A stretch of DNA of 64,000 nucleotides from Phreatobacter aquaticus. Lineage in GTDB: Bacteria > Pseudomonadota > Alphaproteobacteria > Rhizobiales > Phreatobacteraceae. This document shows, piece by piece, positions 47,476-55,225 of this stretch (position 1 is its first letter; every line of letters starts with the position of its first letter). A model generated the notes under the pieces. That model saw only the letters and a program-made list of their open reading frames with translations. It did no database searches and had not been told where the DNA came from. The position numbers and the translations under genes are program-made. The stretch spans positions 2,380,828 to 2,444,827 of the forward strand of contig NZ_CP039865.1 in assembly GCF_005160265.1 (NCBI RefSeq), in the 5' to 3' direction.

Positions 47476-48144
47476 TCAGTAAAGTCTTGTCCGGTAGCCC
47501 TCTTCCATCGCCTTCTCCGCGACATCGACCTCGATCGCGGCTGTCTGCTCCGCGATGATCCGGCCGAGTGTCGGGAAGCTGTGGCGCTCGATCTGGGTTG
47601 CCGGGTCCCAGAGCTTCGATCGCATCAGCGCCTTGCCACAATGGAAATAGGCCTCCTCGACACGGACCTTGAGCCCGATCGTCGGCACGATGTCCTGCAC
47701 GGCGAGAGGCGCGAGCAAGGCGGGGTCCTGCGTGATCTCGGCCTTGCCATTGATCCGCAGCGTCTCGTTGACCCCCGGGACGAAGAAGATCAGGCCGATA
47801 CCGGGCGAAGCCAGGACATTGGCGAAGCTGTCGACGCGATTGTTGCCGCGACGGTCCGGAATGAGCAGGCTGGTATCGTCGAGAACGGCGACGAAGCCTG
47901 GCCCGTCGCCGCGCGGGCTCGCATCCGCATTGCCCTGTCCATCGCTTGAGGCGAGGACCAGGAATGGTGAGAGCGCAATGAAGTCACGGCAGAACTTGTC
48001 GAGCCGCGTGAGGACCTTCTTCTCCGCAAGCGGACTGACCTGCCCGAAATGGGTCCGCAGGTCTCCCTGGGATGTCACAAGCGGCTTGTTCTCGTCCCTC
48101 TGACGCCTCATCGCGCGCCGGTCTTCAAATGTGCTGTCGCTCAT
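47476..48144 (-). CDS. Pyridoxamine 5'-phosphate oxidase-family flavoprotein
   Basis: Split-barrel FMN-binding protein of 222 residues, of the MSMEG_1061-like group: FLVLASSDGQGNADASPRGD is the core strand pair, and LLIPDRRGNNRVDSFANVLASPGIGLIFFVPG the FMN-contact region. Such proteins may be oxidases, reductases or heme-oxygenase-like (HugZ/HutZ share the fold). It is convergent with the ABC gene, with a gap of 19 bases, so membership in the iron locus is uncertain. Confidence 0.75.
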   Translation of the reverse strand: MSDSTFEDRRAMRRQRDENKPLVTSQGDLRTHFGQVSPLAEKKVLTRLDKFCRDFIALSPFLVLASSDGQGNADASPRGDGPGFVAVLDDTSLLIPDRRGNNRVDSFANVLASPGIGLIFFVPGVNETLRINGKAEITQDPALLAPLAVQDIVPTIGLKVRVEEAYFHCGKALMRSKLWDPATQIERHSFPTLGRIIAEQTAAIEVDVAEKAMEEGYRTRLY

Positions 48145-48269
48145 GTCGCAGGTTCCACCTCGGAAGGGCTGTCGAAGAGACGGTGTTCAGGAATCGCATT
48201 GGGCAAGCCGGGTCTACCGGCTTTGACCAGGCAGGAGAAGGCGATACCCGTCAGGTCAGCCTCGACGTT

Positions 48270-49043
48270 TCAGTGGCCTGCTCTGCGCCAGGTAAGGAGG
48301 CGGTGCTCGACAAAGGAAATCGCCGCGGCCGCGACATAGCCAACGATACCGAGCAGGATCACGCCAGCGAACAGGTCCGGCGCGCGGAACATGCGGGCGG
48401 AAATCAGGATCCATTGCCCAAGACCGCTGAGGCCAGCGACGATCTCGCAGACCACGGACAGGATCAGAGCAACGGTCAGGCTCACCCGCATGCCGCTGAG
48501 AATGTCCGGCATGGCGGAGGGCAGGGAGATCTTCGCGATGGTCTCAAGGCGCGACAGATTGAGCGCCCTAGCCACTTCGAGCAACCGGGGCTCTACGCTG
48601 GCAAAACCCTGGATCGTCGCCAGCAGCATGGGCCAGAGCGTGCCGAAAGCGATGACGAAAATCGCCATGCCCTCGCTGAGCCCATAGAGCGCAATGGCGA
48701 CCGGGATGATCGCGGAGACTGGCAGCGGTCGCAGGAATTCCAGCGACGGCGCGACATAGATCCGCGCGCGGCGCGATGAGCCGATGAGCGAACCGAGCAC
48801 GATGGCGGCGATGCAGGCCACCAGCCAGCCCAAGGCCATGTGCTGCAGTGTGCCGAGAAGCTTGGCCCCAAGGTCGCGGGAGGCGAAGCCGTTGATCAGG
48901 GCCGCCCATGCGCGGTCCGGTCCAGGCAGGAAGATCGGTGAGATCAGCCGCGCGTTGGCGACCATCTGCCAGAGCCAGATGAGGCCGGCGGCAAATGCGA
49001 AGCTGGCACACCGCCAGGCGAGGCGTCGCATGTCGATCATCAT
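48270..49043 (-). CDS. ABC transporter permease, NitT/TauT type (2)
   Basis: Inner-membrane permease of 257 residues with about six hydrophobic segments and the EAA-like loop EVARALNLSRLETIAKISLPSAMP. It is the last gene of the transporter operon and starts in an ATGA overlap with the preceding permease. Two ATGs are adjacent (49043 and 49040); I take the first. With its partner it would form a heterodimeric channel, unlike the homodimers common in this family. Confidence 0.87.
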   Translation of the reverse strand: MMIDMRRLAWRCASFAFAAGLIWLWQMVANARLISPIFLPGPDRAWAALINGFASRDLGAKLLGTLQHMALGWLVACIAAIVLGSLIGSSRRARIYVAPSLEFLRPLPVSAIIPVAIALYGLSEGMAIFVIAFGTLWPMLLATIQGFASVEPRLLEVARALNLSRLETIAKISLPSAMPDILSGMRVSLTVALILSVVCEIVAGLSGLGQWILISARMFRAPDLFAGVILLGIVGYVAAAAISFVEHRLLTWRRAGH

Positions 49044-49804
49044 CGGTCGCCCTCGGCAAGAGCCGCGCGCCCGAAGAGGTGGCGTTGGGCAAACAGCAGG
49101 ACCGCGTTCCAGAGGAAGCCGACAAGCCCGATCCACACGAGATAGGCCAGCATCAGGTCGGGCCGAAGCGCTTGCTGCGCCGTCATCATCGCGTGCCCGA
49201 GACCCTGAGGATTCATGGTGATCTCGGCGGTCACTGCAACAATCAGGGCGGCGCTGGCTGCAAGCCGGAAACCAACAAATATTCCCGGCAGGGCGGCAGG
49301 AAGGACAATCTTGGTCACGCGTGCGATGGGCGAAAGCCGCAGCGCCCTTGCGACCTCCATCAGCCGGGGTTCGACGCCTCGCACCGCCGCCCTCGTCATG
49401 ATCAGGGTGGCGAACATGCAGGTCTTGGCGACGATGCTGATCTCCAGGAGATAGCCGAAGCCGAACACCATCAGTGCGATCGGTAGCAGGGCGACGGAGG
49501 GGATCGGCCGAATGGATTCGATCGGCACTTCGAGCAGATGGTCGATCGGCGGCAGCAGGCCGATGAGGATGCCGATGGCGAGCCCGATGGCGGCGCCAAG
49601 CATCAGGCCTGCAAGGGCCCCGATCAGGGTATCTCCCGTGGCGAGAAGGATCGAACCGTCGCCGAGGGCAGCCGCGAGCGCGATCACCACCTCCGACGGT
49701 GGTGCGAGAGCATCGCTCTTGATCGGCGAAATCCGCAGCCACGCCTCAAGAGCCAGAACGGCAGCGGCCGGCAGAACGAGGCCCCTCAGGCGGTCTCCGT
49801 TCAT
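49040..49804 (-). CDS. ABC transporter permease, NitT/TauT type (1)
   Basis: First permease, 254 residues, with about six hydrophobic segments and the loop EVARALRLSPIARVTKIVLPAALPGI. It starts in an ATGA overlap with the ATPase gene and ends overlapping the second permease. The two permeases share the family fold but are clearly different in sequence. Confidence 0.87.
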   Translation of the reverse strand: MNGDRLRGLVLPAAAVLALEAWLRISPIKSDALAPPSEVVIALAAALGDGSILLATGDTLIGALAGLMLGAAIGLAIGILIGLLPPIDHLLEVPIESIRPIPSVALLPIALMVFGFGYLLEISIVAKTCMFATLIMTRAAVRGVEPRLMEVARALRLSPIARVTKIVLPAALPGIFVGFRLAASAALIVAVTAEITMNPQGLGHAMMTAQQALRPDLMLAYLVWIGLVGFLWNAVLLFAQRHLFGRAALAEGDR

Positions 49805-50610
49805 GCTGCGCCGCCTTCGGACGCCTTGATGAAGTCAAACAGGATGCGCCTGAGCCGCAGGAATTCCGGCTCCTCCCGGGTGGTCAACTGGTTGCGTGGT
49901 CGCGGCAGATCGACCTTCAGCTCGATGCCGATGCGGCCGGGATGGGGCAGGAGGCCGATCACCCGGTCGCCGAGATAGATCGCTTCTTCGAGATCGTGCG
50001 TCACGAAGATCACCGTTGCGCCCGTATCGGCGGCCAGCATCAGGACCTCGTCCTGGAGCGACTGGCGCGTCATCGCGTCGAGCGCTCCGAATGGCTCGTC
50101 CATCAGCAGGGCCTGGGGATTTTGGGCAAGGCACCGCGCGATCTGCAGCCGTTGCTGCATGCCGCCCGACATTTCCGCGGGGTACTTGTCTCCATGGTCG
50201 CCGAGGCCGACCTTGGCGAGGCCTTCCCGGATCAGGCGGGGGCGGTCCGACTTCGGCACTTTGGCAGCTTCAAGCGCGAGCGAAATATTGGCGCTCGCCG
50301 TACGCCATGGCAGCAGGGCCTTGCCATAGTCCTGGAAGATGATCGCGATGTCCTGGCGCGGCGTCCTCATCGTCTTGCCGTCGAAACGCACATCGCCGCC
50401 CGATGGCTGGTAGAGCCCGGCAGCAAGCCTGAGTGCTGTCGTCTTCCCGCAACCGGATGCGCCGACGATGCAGACGAACTCGCCACGGCGAACGTCGAGA
50501 CTGAGGCCGTCGATGATCAGCTTGCCGCCAAGCGACAATGAGACCTGCTCGAACCTGTAGAGGGGCGTACCGTCGGGGTGGGGTTCGGCCATGGCGGGAG
50601 CAGGTTTCAT
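49801..50610 (-). CDS. ABC transporter ATP-binding protein, NitT/TauT type
   Basis: ATPase of 269 residues. Walker A is GASGCGKTT, the Q-loop IIFQDYGKALLPW, the signature MSGGMQQR, Walker B ALLMDEPFGALD and the switch His in VFVTHDLEEA, all as in TauB/SsuB/NrtD. The ATG at 50610 overlaps the stop of the GntR gene (ATGA); a further ATG at 50592 is possible. It powers uptake of the ligand bound by the protein encoded at 51305. Confidence 0.9.
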   Translation of the reverse strand: MKPAPAMAEPHPDGTPLYRFEQVSLSLGGKLIIDGLSLDVRRGEFVCIVGASGCGKTTALRLAAGLYQPSGGDVRFDGKTMRTPRQDIAIIFQDYGKALLPWRTASANISLALEAAKVPKSDRPRLIREGLAKVGLGDHGDKYPAEMSGGMQQRLQIARCLAQNPQALLMDEPFGALDAMTRQSLQDEVLMLAADTGATVIFVTHDLEEAIYLGDRVIGLLPHPGRIGIELKVDLPRPRNQLTTREEPEFLRLRRILFDFIKASEGGAA

Positions 50611-51296
50611 GTCTCTGGATAAACGTAGTTGAGGGTCGACCTCAGGTGGGACGACAGTTCCTCGCGGGCGACGGTGAAATCGCGCGACAGCACTCTGTCG
50701 GCCATGCGTGCATGCGATGCGATGAAGCGCTGCGGATCGGAGAAGCCGCGCATCATGACGCGACGGTAGCGATAGGCCTGGTCGTAAAGGTTCGAAGCCG
50801 CATCGAGCAGTCGCGGCGATCCGCATGCGCTGATCAGTGCGTGGTGGAAGTCCTTATGAAGCGCATCGAACTCCTCCGTGCCCTCGCCAAACGCCTTGCC
50901 ATGGCGCTCCACATAGCGCTTGAGCCGATGGAGGCTGGACAGGATTGTTGCCTCCCAGGCGTCTGCCCCCCGTTCTATTGAGAGCCGGATGGCCTCTGAC
51001 TCGATCAGCAGCCGGATGGTGGTGATATCGTTCAGGTCGTCCTTGCTGACCGCTGGCACGCGAAATCCGCGCTGACCTATCGCGATGATGAGGCCAAGCG
51101 ACACCAGCCGCGACAGAGCTTCCCTCAAGGGGGTCGCGCCAATCTCGTAGCGCGCGACCAGTTCCGCGATCCGAAGCTTTGCTCCCGGTGGAAGAGTCCC
51201 GCCGAGAATGTCACGTTGCACAAGCGCGATGGCGCGGTCGGTCAGCGTATCCGGAGGCACGGCGGAGGTGTCTGCAACAAGGGCCGTGCGTGCCAT
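50607..51296 (-). CDS. GntR-family regulator with FCD domain
   Basis: A 229-residue FadR-type repressor. The winged helix is near residues 15-80 (LRIAELVARYEIGATPLREALSRLVSLGLI) and the all-helical FCD effector domain follows, with metal-binding candidates such as the His in DFHHALISACGS and SHARMADRVL. It is embedded between the binding-protein and ATPase genes, eight bases after the former and overlapping the latter, so it is probably autoregulated with its transporter. The ATG at 51296 follows AGGA. Confidence 0.88.
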   Translation of the reverse strand: MARTALVADTSAVPPDTLTDRAIALVQRDILGGTLPPGAKLRIAELVARYEIGATPLREALSRLVSLGLIIAIGQRGFRVPAVSKDDLNDITTIRLLIESEAIRLSIERGADAWEATILSSLHRLKRYVERHGKAFGEGTEEFDALHKDFHHALISACGSPRLLDAASNLYDQAYRYRRVMMRGFSDPQRFIASHARMADRVLSRDFTVAREELSSHLRSTLNYVYPET

Positions 51297-51304
51297 GGGC
51301 TGTC

Positions 51305-52252
51305 CTATGGAAGGATGAACGAGTTCACATCGGGAGTCCCTTGCAGCAGTTTCTGCTGGGTCATGACCTCGACCCACCAGCGCAGGTTGTCACCGGTGAG
51401 GGAAGGGTTGGCGCGTGAGCGCGGGACCGAGCGCACAAGCGCCATTTGCTGCCGGGTGAACTTTGCGATCGATTCCGATGCCTTGTCGTCATCGGTGTTG
51501 ACGATCTCGGCGGCCTCGCGGATCGCTGCCCGGAATCCGGCAACGGCTTGCGGGTTCTGGGCGGCCCAGCTGCGTGCGGCGGCATAGAAGATGATCGGAT
51601 CGGTGCGCGCGAGTTCGGCGACATAGCGGGCGCCGATCGTGCCGACGCGGGCCTCCAGCATGCGGGCAACGGTCGGCTCGCCGGCGAGGACCACATCGAC
51701 CGCCTGTGAGCGGATCACATCGCTCATGGTCGGGAAGCTGACCTCGACGAAATTGACCTTCGAAGGGTCAACCCCGTTGTCCATCAGCCACTTCACGAAC
51801 AGCACGTGGAGATAGGCACCGAAGCCGGGAGCGCCGACCTTCCTGCCGATGAAGTCGGCGGGCTTTGTCAGTGTCAGCCCATTGCGCACGAAGGCCGCAA
51901 CGAGCGGGTTGGTCGCAGGCGACATCACCGATGCTCCCGCCACACCAACGATCGGCAGGCCGCCATCGGCCGCCTGCAGGAAGACGCTCGATGTCGGGCC
52001 GCCGATCTGGATGGAATTCGACAGCAGGGCCGCCGGGATGTTTGAATTGATGCCGATCAGCACCATTTCCGCTTCGATCCCATGCTTGCGGAAGATGCCC
52101 TGGTCGATCGCGACCATGGCTGACGCGCAGTCTGTCGTCGCGGTGCAGCCGATCTTGATGCGGTGCTGCGCGCTGGCGCTGCCTGCCATGAATACACTGG
52201 TGCCGATCACTGCCGCGACTAGCGCAGCCAGGCCTTTTGCCATCCAAGCCAT
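51305..52252 (-). CDS. ABC transporter substrate-binding protein, NitT/TauT/SsuA-like
   Basis: Periplasmic binding protein of 315 residues with a signal peptide ending near residue 28 (SASA|Q). Family features include KIGCTATTDCASAMVAIDQGIFRKHG, SNSIQIGGPTSSVFLQA and DFIGRKVGAPGFGAYLHVLF. Relatives bind sulfonates, nitrate, aromatic acids or pyrimidine precursors. The ATG at 52252 follows GGGAGAG. It heads the operon and is divergent from the FAH-family hydrolase, so the ligand may be a precursor of the hydrolase substrate. Confidence 0.87.
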   Translation of the reverse strand: MAWMAKGLAALVAAVIGTSVFMAGSASAQHRIKIGCTATTDCASAMVAIDQGIFRKHGIEAEMVLIGINSNIPAALLSNSIQIGGPTSSVFLQAADGGLPIVGVAGASVMSPATNPLVAAFVRNGLTLTKPADFIGRKVGAPGFGAYLHVLFVKWLMDNGVDPSKVNFVEVSFPTMSDVIRSQAVDVVLAGEPTVARMLEARVGTIGARYVAELARTDPIIFYAAARSWAAQNPQAVAGFRAAIREAAEIVNTDDDKASESIAKFTRQQMALVRSVPRSRANPSLTGDNLRWWVEVMTQQKLLQGTPDVNSFILP

Positions 52253-52287
52253 GGAAATCTCTCCCTGTGTGCGAGCCAAGGCGCTGC

Positions 52288-52321
52288 TTGACTCGTCCTT
52301 CTTTATCGATATTTCATGCAT
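52288..52321. promoter_or_regulatory. AT-rich divergent promoter region with palindromes
   Basis: Between the binding-protein and FAH genes, TTGACT (52288-52293) with TATTTC (52310-52315) could be a weak plus-strand promoter. TATCGATA (52304-52311) and ATGCAT (52316-52321) are perfect short palindromes in an AT-rich patch, suitable for the GntR regulator of this cluster. Confidence 0.35.
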
Positions 52322-52349
52322 ATATATTTTTTCAAAGCAAGGGCAGACG

Positions 52350-53336
52350 ATGAAACTCGCAACCTTTCGGCATCAGGGGACAGAGCGCATCGGCATTGTG
52401 CACTCCAACGATTCCGGCCTTTTCGACCTCGCGCTTGCGGCTAAGCGCGGCGGCCAGGATGCCGGTGCCTTCGGTTCCATGCTCGATCTGATCGATGCGG
52501 GTGACCGTGGCCTCGACGCGACCCGGACGATCTTTCAGTCCCGCGTCAACGAGGCGGACCTGACGCACAAGGTCTCGGATGTCGAACTGTTGGCGCCGCT
52601 GCCGGTGCCCCGCCAGATGCGGGACGCGATGTCGTTTCCGATCCACATCCTCCAGGGACCGAGGGGCGGCGCCAAGATGGCGGCCCGTGCCAAGGGCGAC
52701 ATGGCGGAATTGGCGCGTCTCGAAGCCGAGCCGCTCGGCGAACTGCCCGAGGTCTATCGGCAGGTGCCGATCTATTACATCACCAATCGGTTCACCGTCG
52801 GCGCGCCCGGCTCGACGGTCAAATGGCCGAAATACAGCAAGGTGATGGACTACGAGCTGGAACTGGCCTGCATCACCAAGGGCCGGGGCGCCAACATCTC
52901 GGCTGCCAAGGCCAAGGATCACATTTTCGGCTTCACGATCTTCAACGACTTCTCGGCCCGCGACGCCCAGCGGATCGAGATGGCCGGCCGCCTCGGGCCC
53001 GCCAAGGGCAAGAGCTTCGACAATGGCAATGTGCTCGGCCCCTGGATCGTCACTCCCGACGAGATCGTCGATCCCTACAATCTGCGCATGCAGGCCCGCG
53101 TCAACGGCGAGACGCGTTGCGATTCCACCAGCTCCGGCATGCTCTATTCGTTCGAGGAGATCATCGCCCACATGTCGCAGGACGAGACGATTATGCCGGG
53201 CGAATTTATCGGCTCGGGAACGGTCGGCAACGGCTGCGGGCTGGAGATTGGTGTGTTCCTCAAAAGCGGCGACCGCATCGAGCTCGAAATCGAGAAGATC
53301 GGCATTCTCGCCAACACGGTGGTGAGCCAAGCCTGA
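52350..53336 (+). CDS. Fumarylacetoacetate hydrolase-family protein
   Basis: Metal-dependent C-C bond hydrolase or decarboxylase of 328 residues. The FAH fold is shown by VMDYELELACITKGRG, IFGFTIFNDFSARDAQ, KSFDNGNVLGPWIVTPDEI and the C-terminal GEFIGSGTVGNGCGLEIG and GDRIELEIEKIG, which carry metal-binding Glu/Asp residues. Members cleave acylpyruvates, 2,4-diketo acids or catechol-derived products. The N-terminal 80 residues form the usual small domain. The gene is divergent from the NitT-type transporter and lies 50 bases before the cyclase-family gene, likely one transcription unit. Confidence 0.87.
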   Translation: MKLATFRHQGTERIGIVHSNDSGLFDLALAAKRGGQDAGAFGSMLDLIDAGDRGLDATRTIFQSRVNEADLTHKVSDVELLAPLPVPRQMRDAMSFPIHILQGPRGGAKMAARAKGDMAELARLEAEPLGELPEVYRQVPIYYITNRFTVGAPGSTVKWPKYSKVMDYELELACITKGRGANISAAKAKDHIFGFTIFNDFSARDAQRIEMAGRLGPAKGKSFDNGNVLGPWIVTPDEIVDPYNLRMQARVNGETRCDSTSSGMLYSFEEIIAHMSQDETIMPGEFIGSGTVGNGCGLEIGVFLKSGDRIELEIEKIGILANTVVSQA

Positions 53337-53386
53337 CAGGTTCGGCGGCTCCGCCGGTCAATCAAGAAAACACGAGGAAACATCCC

Positions 53387-54160
53387 ATGGCGCGCAAGCT
53401 GATCGACATTTCGGTACCCCTGCAGAACGATGTCCCCGCCGATCCCCCGGGCGGGCATCCGACCATCGAATATGTCGACCACCAGGCCGGCATGAAGCGG
53501 ATGCTGCCGCATTTTCCCGGTCTGAAGCCGGAGGATCTGCCGGACGGCCAGGCCTGGGCGGTCGAGCGCGTGACGCTCTCGACCCACAACGGCACCCATC
53601 TCGACGCGCCCTGGCACTTCCATCCCACCATGAACCGCGGAGAGCGGTCCTGGACCATCGACGAGGTTCCGCTGGAATGGTGCCTGCAGCCGGGCGTCAA
53701 GCTCGACTTCCGCCATTTCCCCGACGGTTACGTCGCAACCGCCGCCGATGTCGAAGCCGAGCTGAAGCGCATCGGCCACACGCTGCAGCCGCTTAACATC
53801 GTTGTCGTCAACACCAGCGCGGGCCTCAAATATGGCCAGCAGGACTATGTCACCTCGGGCTGCGGCATGGGCCACGAGGCAACCATGTATCTCCTGGAGC
53901 GCGGCGTCCGCGTCACCGGCATCGACGGCTGGAGCTGGGACGCGCCGTTCGTCCACACGGCCAAGAAGTACGCCGAGACCGGCGACGCGAGCCTCATCTG
54001 GGAGGGCCACAAGGCCGGCCGTCACATCGGCTATTCGCACATCGAGAAGCTGTACAATCTGGAGCTCTTGCCCTCCACCGGCTTCACGGTCTCCTGCTTC
54101 CCGGTGAAGATCGAGCGCGCCTCGGCAGGCTGGACCCGCGCCATCGCCATCATCGACTGA
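53387..54160 (+). CDS. Cyclase-family hydrolase (kynurenine formamidase-like)
   Basis: A 257-residue metal-dependent hydrolase. The family signature HNGTHLDAPWHF provides the metal-binding His and Asp residues, and GCGMGHEATMYLLERGVRVTGIDGWSWDAPF follows. Relatives open amides, lactones or cyclic compounds such as N-formylkynurenine and isatin. With the FAH hydrolase next door it may open a ring before C-C cleavage. The ATG at 53387 is 50 bases after the FAH stop and follows GAGGAAA. The IclR gene is convergent 12 bases downstream. Confidence 0.85.
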   Translation: MARKLIDISVPLQNDVPADPPGGHPTIEYVDHQAGMKRMLPHFPGLKPEDLPDGQAWAVERVTLSTHNGTHLDAPWHFHPTMNRGERSWTIDEVPLEWCLQPGVKLDFRHFPDGYVATAADVEAELKRIGHTLQPLNIVVVNTSAGLKYGQQDYVTSGCGMGHEATMYLLERGVRVTGIDGWSWDAPFVHTAKKYAETGDASLIWEGHKAGRHIGYSHIEKLYNLELLPSTGFTVSCFPVKIERASAGWTRAIAIID

Positions 54161-54172
54161 GCAGAACGCCGT

Positions 54173-54979
54173 TCAGTCGGTCCGCCGCGCGCGCCTGGGG
54201 CGGGCGGAGCGCCCGGCCGCTCCGCTGCCAGCCGGCATGTGACGGCTGATTTCGGTGTCGATCTGGCCGGCAATCGCAATGATTTCGGCGCGCAACACCG
54301 TCTCGCCGATCTCGGCGACCCGCCTTTCGGGCACGGCGAAGACGATGCTGCCAAGGATGCGCCGGTCCGGATCGAAGACCGGCGCACCGATCCCGACCAG
54401 TCCCTCCACCACTTCGCCGCGGGTGACGCAGCTGCCGTCCTTGCGGATCCGCGCCATGGCCTGGCGGAAAGCCTCCCAATCGTCGCCAAGGCCGGCCGCG
54501 CGGATCTCGTCAGCGTGCCAGAGCATCATGTTGCGCAGCTGATAGGCCGTCAGATGGGCGAGGATCAGCTTGGCCATGGCGCCGCGGAACATCGGCATCG
54601 TGCGGCCGCGCTCGTAGGCCGGCCGGACGCTGCGATCGGGCCAGACGATCTCCGCGCACATGACCTTGTCGCCATAGTAGCTGCACAGCAGCATGTTGAG
54701 CCCGAGCCGGGCGCTCACCGCCTCCATGATCGGCCGCGCGCTGGTCGAAAGCGGGTCGGTTCGCCGAACGAGACGGTCGAGCTCGATGATCTTCGACCCC
54801 AGCACGAAACTGCCGCCGGTGGCCGGCGCGATCAGTCCCGAGGCCGAGAGCGCCTGGAGATATCTGTAGACAGTTGCCCGCGAGGCGCCGGTTGCCGCGA
54901 CCGCGTCATCCAGCTCGAAACTCGACCTATCGTCCTCGAAAAGCTCGAGAATCTTGAGCATCTTGGCGAGGCTGGTCAT
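54173..54979 (-). CDS. IclR-family transcriptional regulator
   Basis: A 268-residue regulator with an N-terminal winged helix (about 1-65, DDAVAATGASRATVYRYLQAL) and a C-terminal IclR effector domain (about 75-250; NMLLCSYYGDKVMCAEIVW, GIGAPVFDPDRRILGSIVFAVPE). The extreme C-terminus is a basic tail (RSARPRRARRTD), longer than usual. It is divergent from the binding-protein gene at 55226 and probably controls the dehydrogenase cluster, with a catabolic intermediate as effector. Confidence 0.88.
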   Translation of the reverse strand: MTSLAKMLKILELFEDDRSSFELDDAVAATGASRATVYRYLQALSASGLIAPATGGSFVLGSKIIELDRLVRRTDPLSTSARPIMEAVSARLGLNMLLCSYYGDKVMCAEIVWPDRSVRPAYERGRTMPMFRGAMAKLILAHLTAYQLRNMMLWHADEIRAAGLGDDWEAFRQAMARIRKDGSCVTRGEVVEGLVGIGAPVFDPDRRILGSIVFAVPERRVAEIGETVLRAEIIAIAGQIDTEISRHMPAGSGAAGRSARPRRARRTD

Positions 54980-55073
54980 GGGCTTTCGGCTGGAGGCGTC
55001 GTGGAACAGGAGCGAGGCCTCTCTCTGTGGCAGAAAGCCGCCTGGAAGTCATGTTATGATTTTTCTTGCATTG

Positions 55074-55085
55074 TGAGAATTCTCA
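55074..55085. promoter_or_regulatory. Perfect palindrome TGAGAATTCTCA, candidate IclR operator
   Basis: This 12-base perfect palindrome lies in an AT-rich patch midway between the divergent IclR gene (start 54979) and the binding-protein gene (start 55226). Position and symmetry fit an operator controlling both directions. Confidence 0.5.
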
Positions 55086-55225
55086 ATCATCCTGAGCAAA
55101 ATTTCGACTGATGCCTGACGAGGGTGGTGCCGGGACACGTCCCCGACCCCGACCCGAGCAAGGTGCGGCCGAGCCCGGTGCCGATGTCCTCGAGCGCCGG
55201 GAAAAAACCCCAGGGAGAGAAGCTG

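Noticed and set aside
48270-49742. A 490-codon frame joining the end of the second NitT permease with upstream sequence
   Set aside because: The first half overlaps the other permease out of frame; the second permease starts at the ATGA overlap at 49043.
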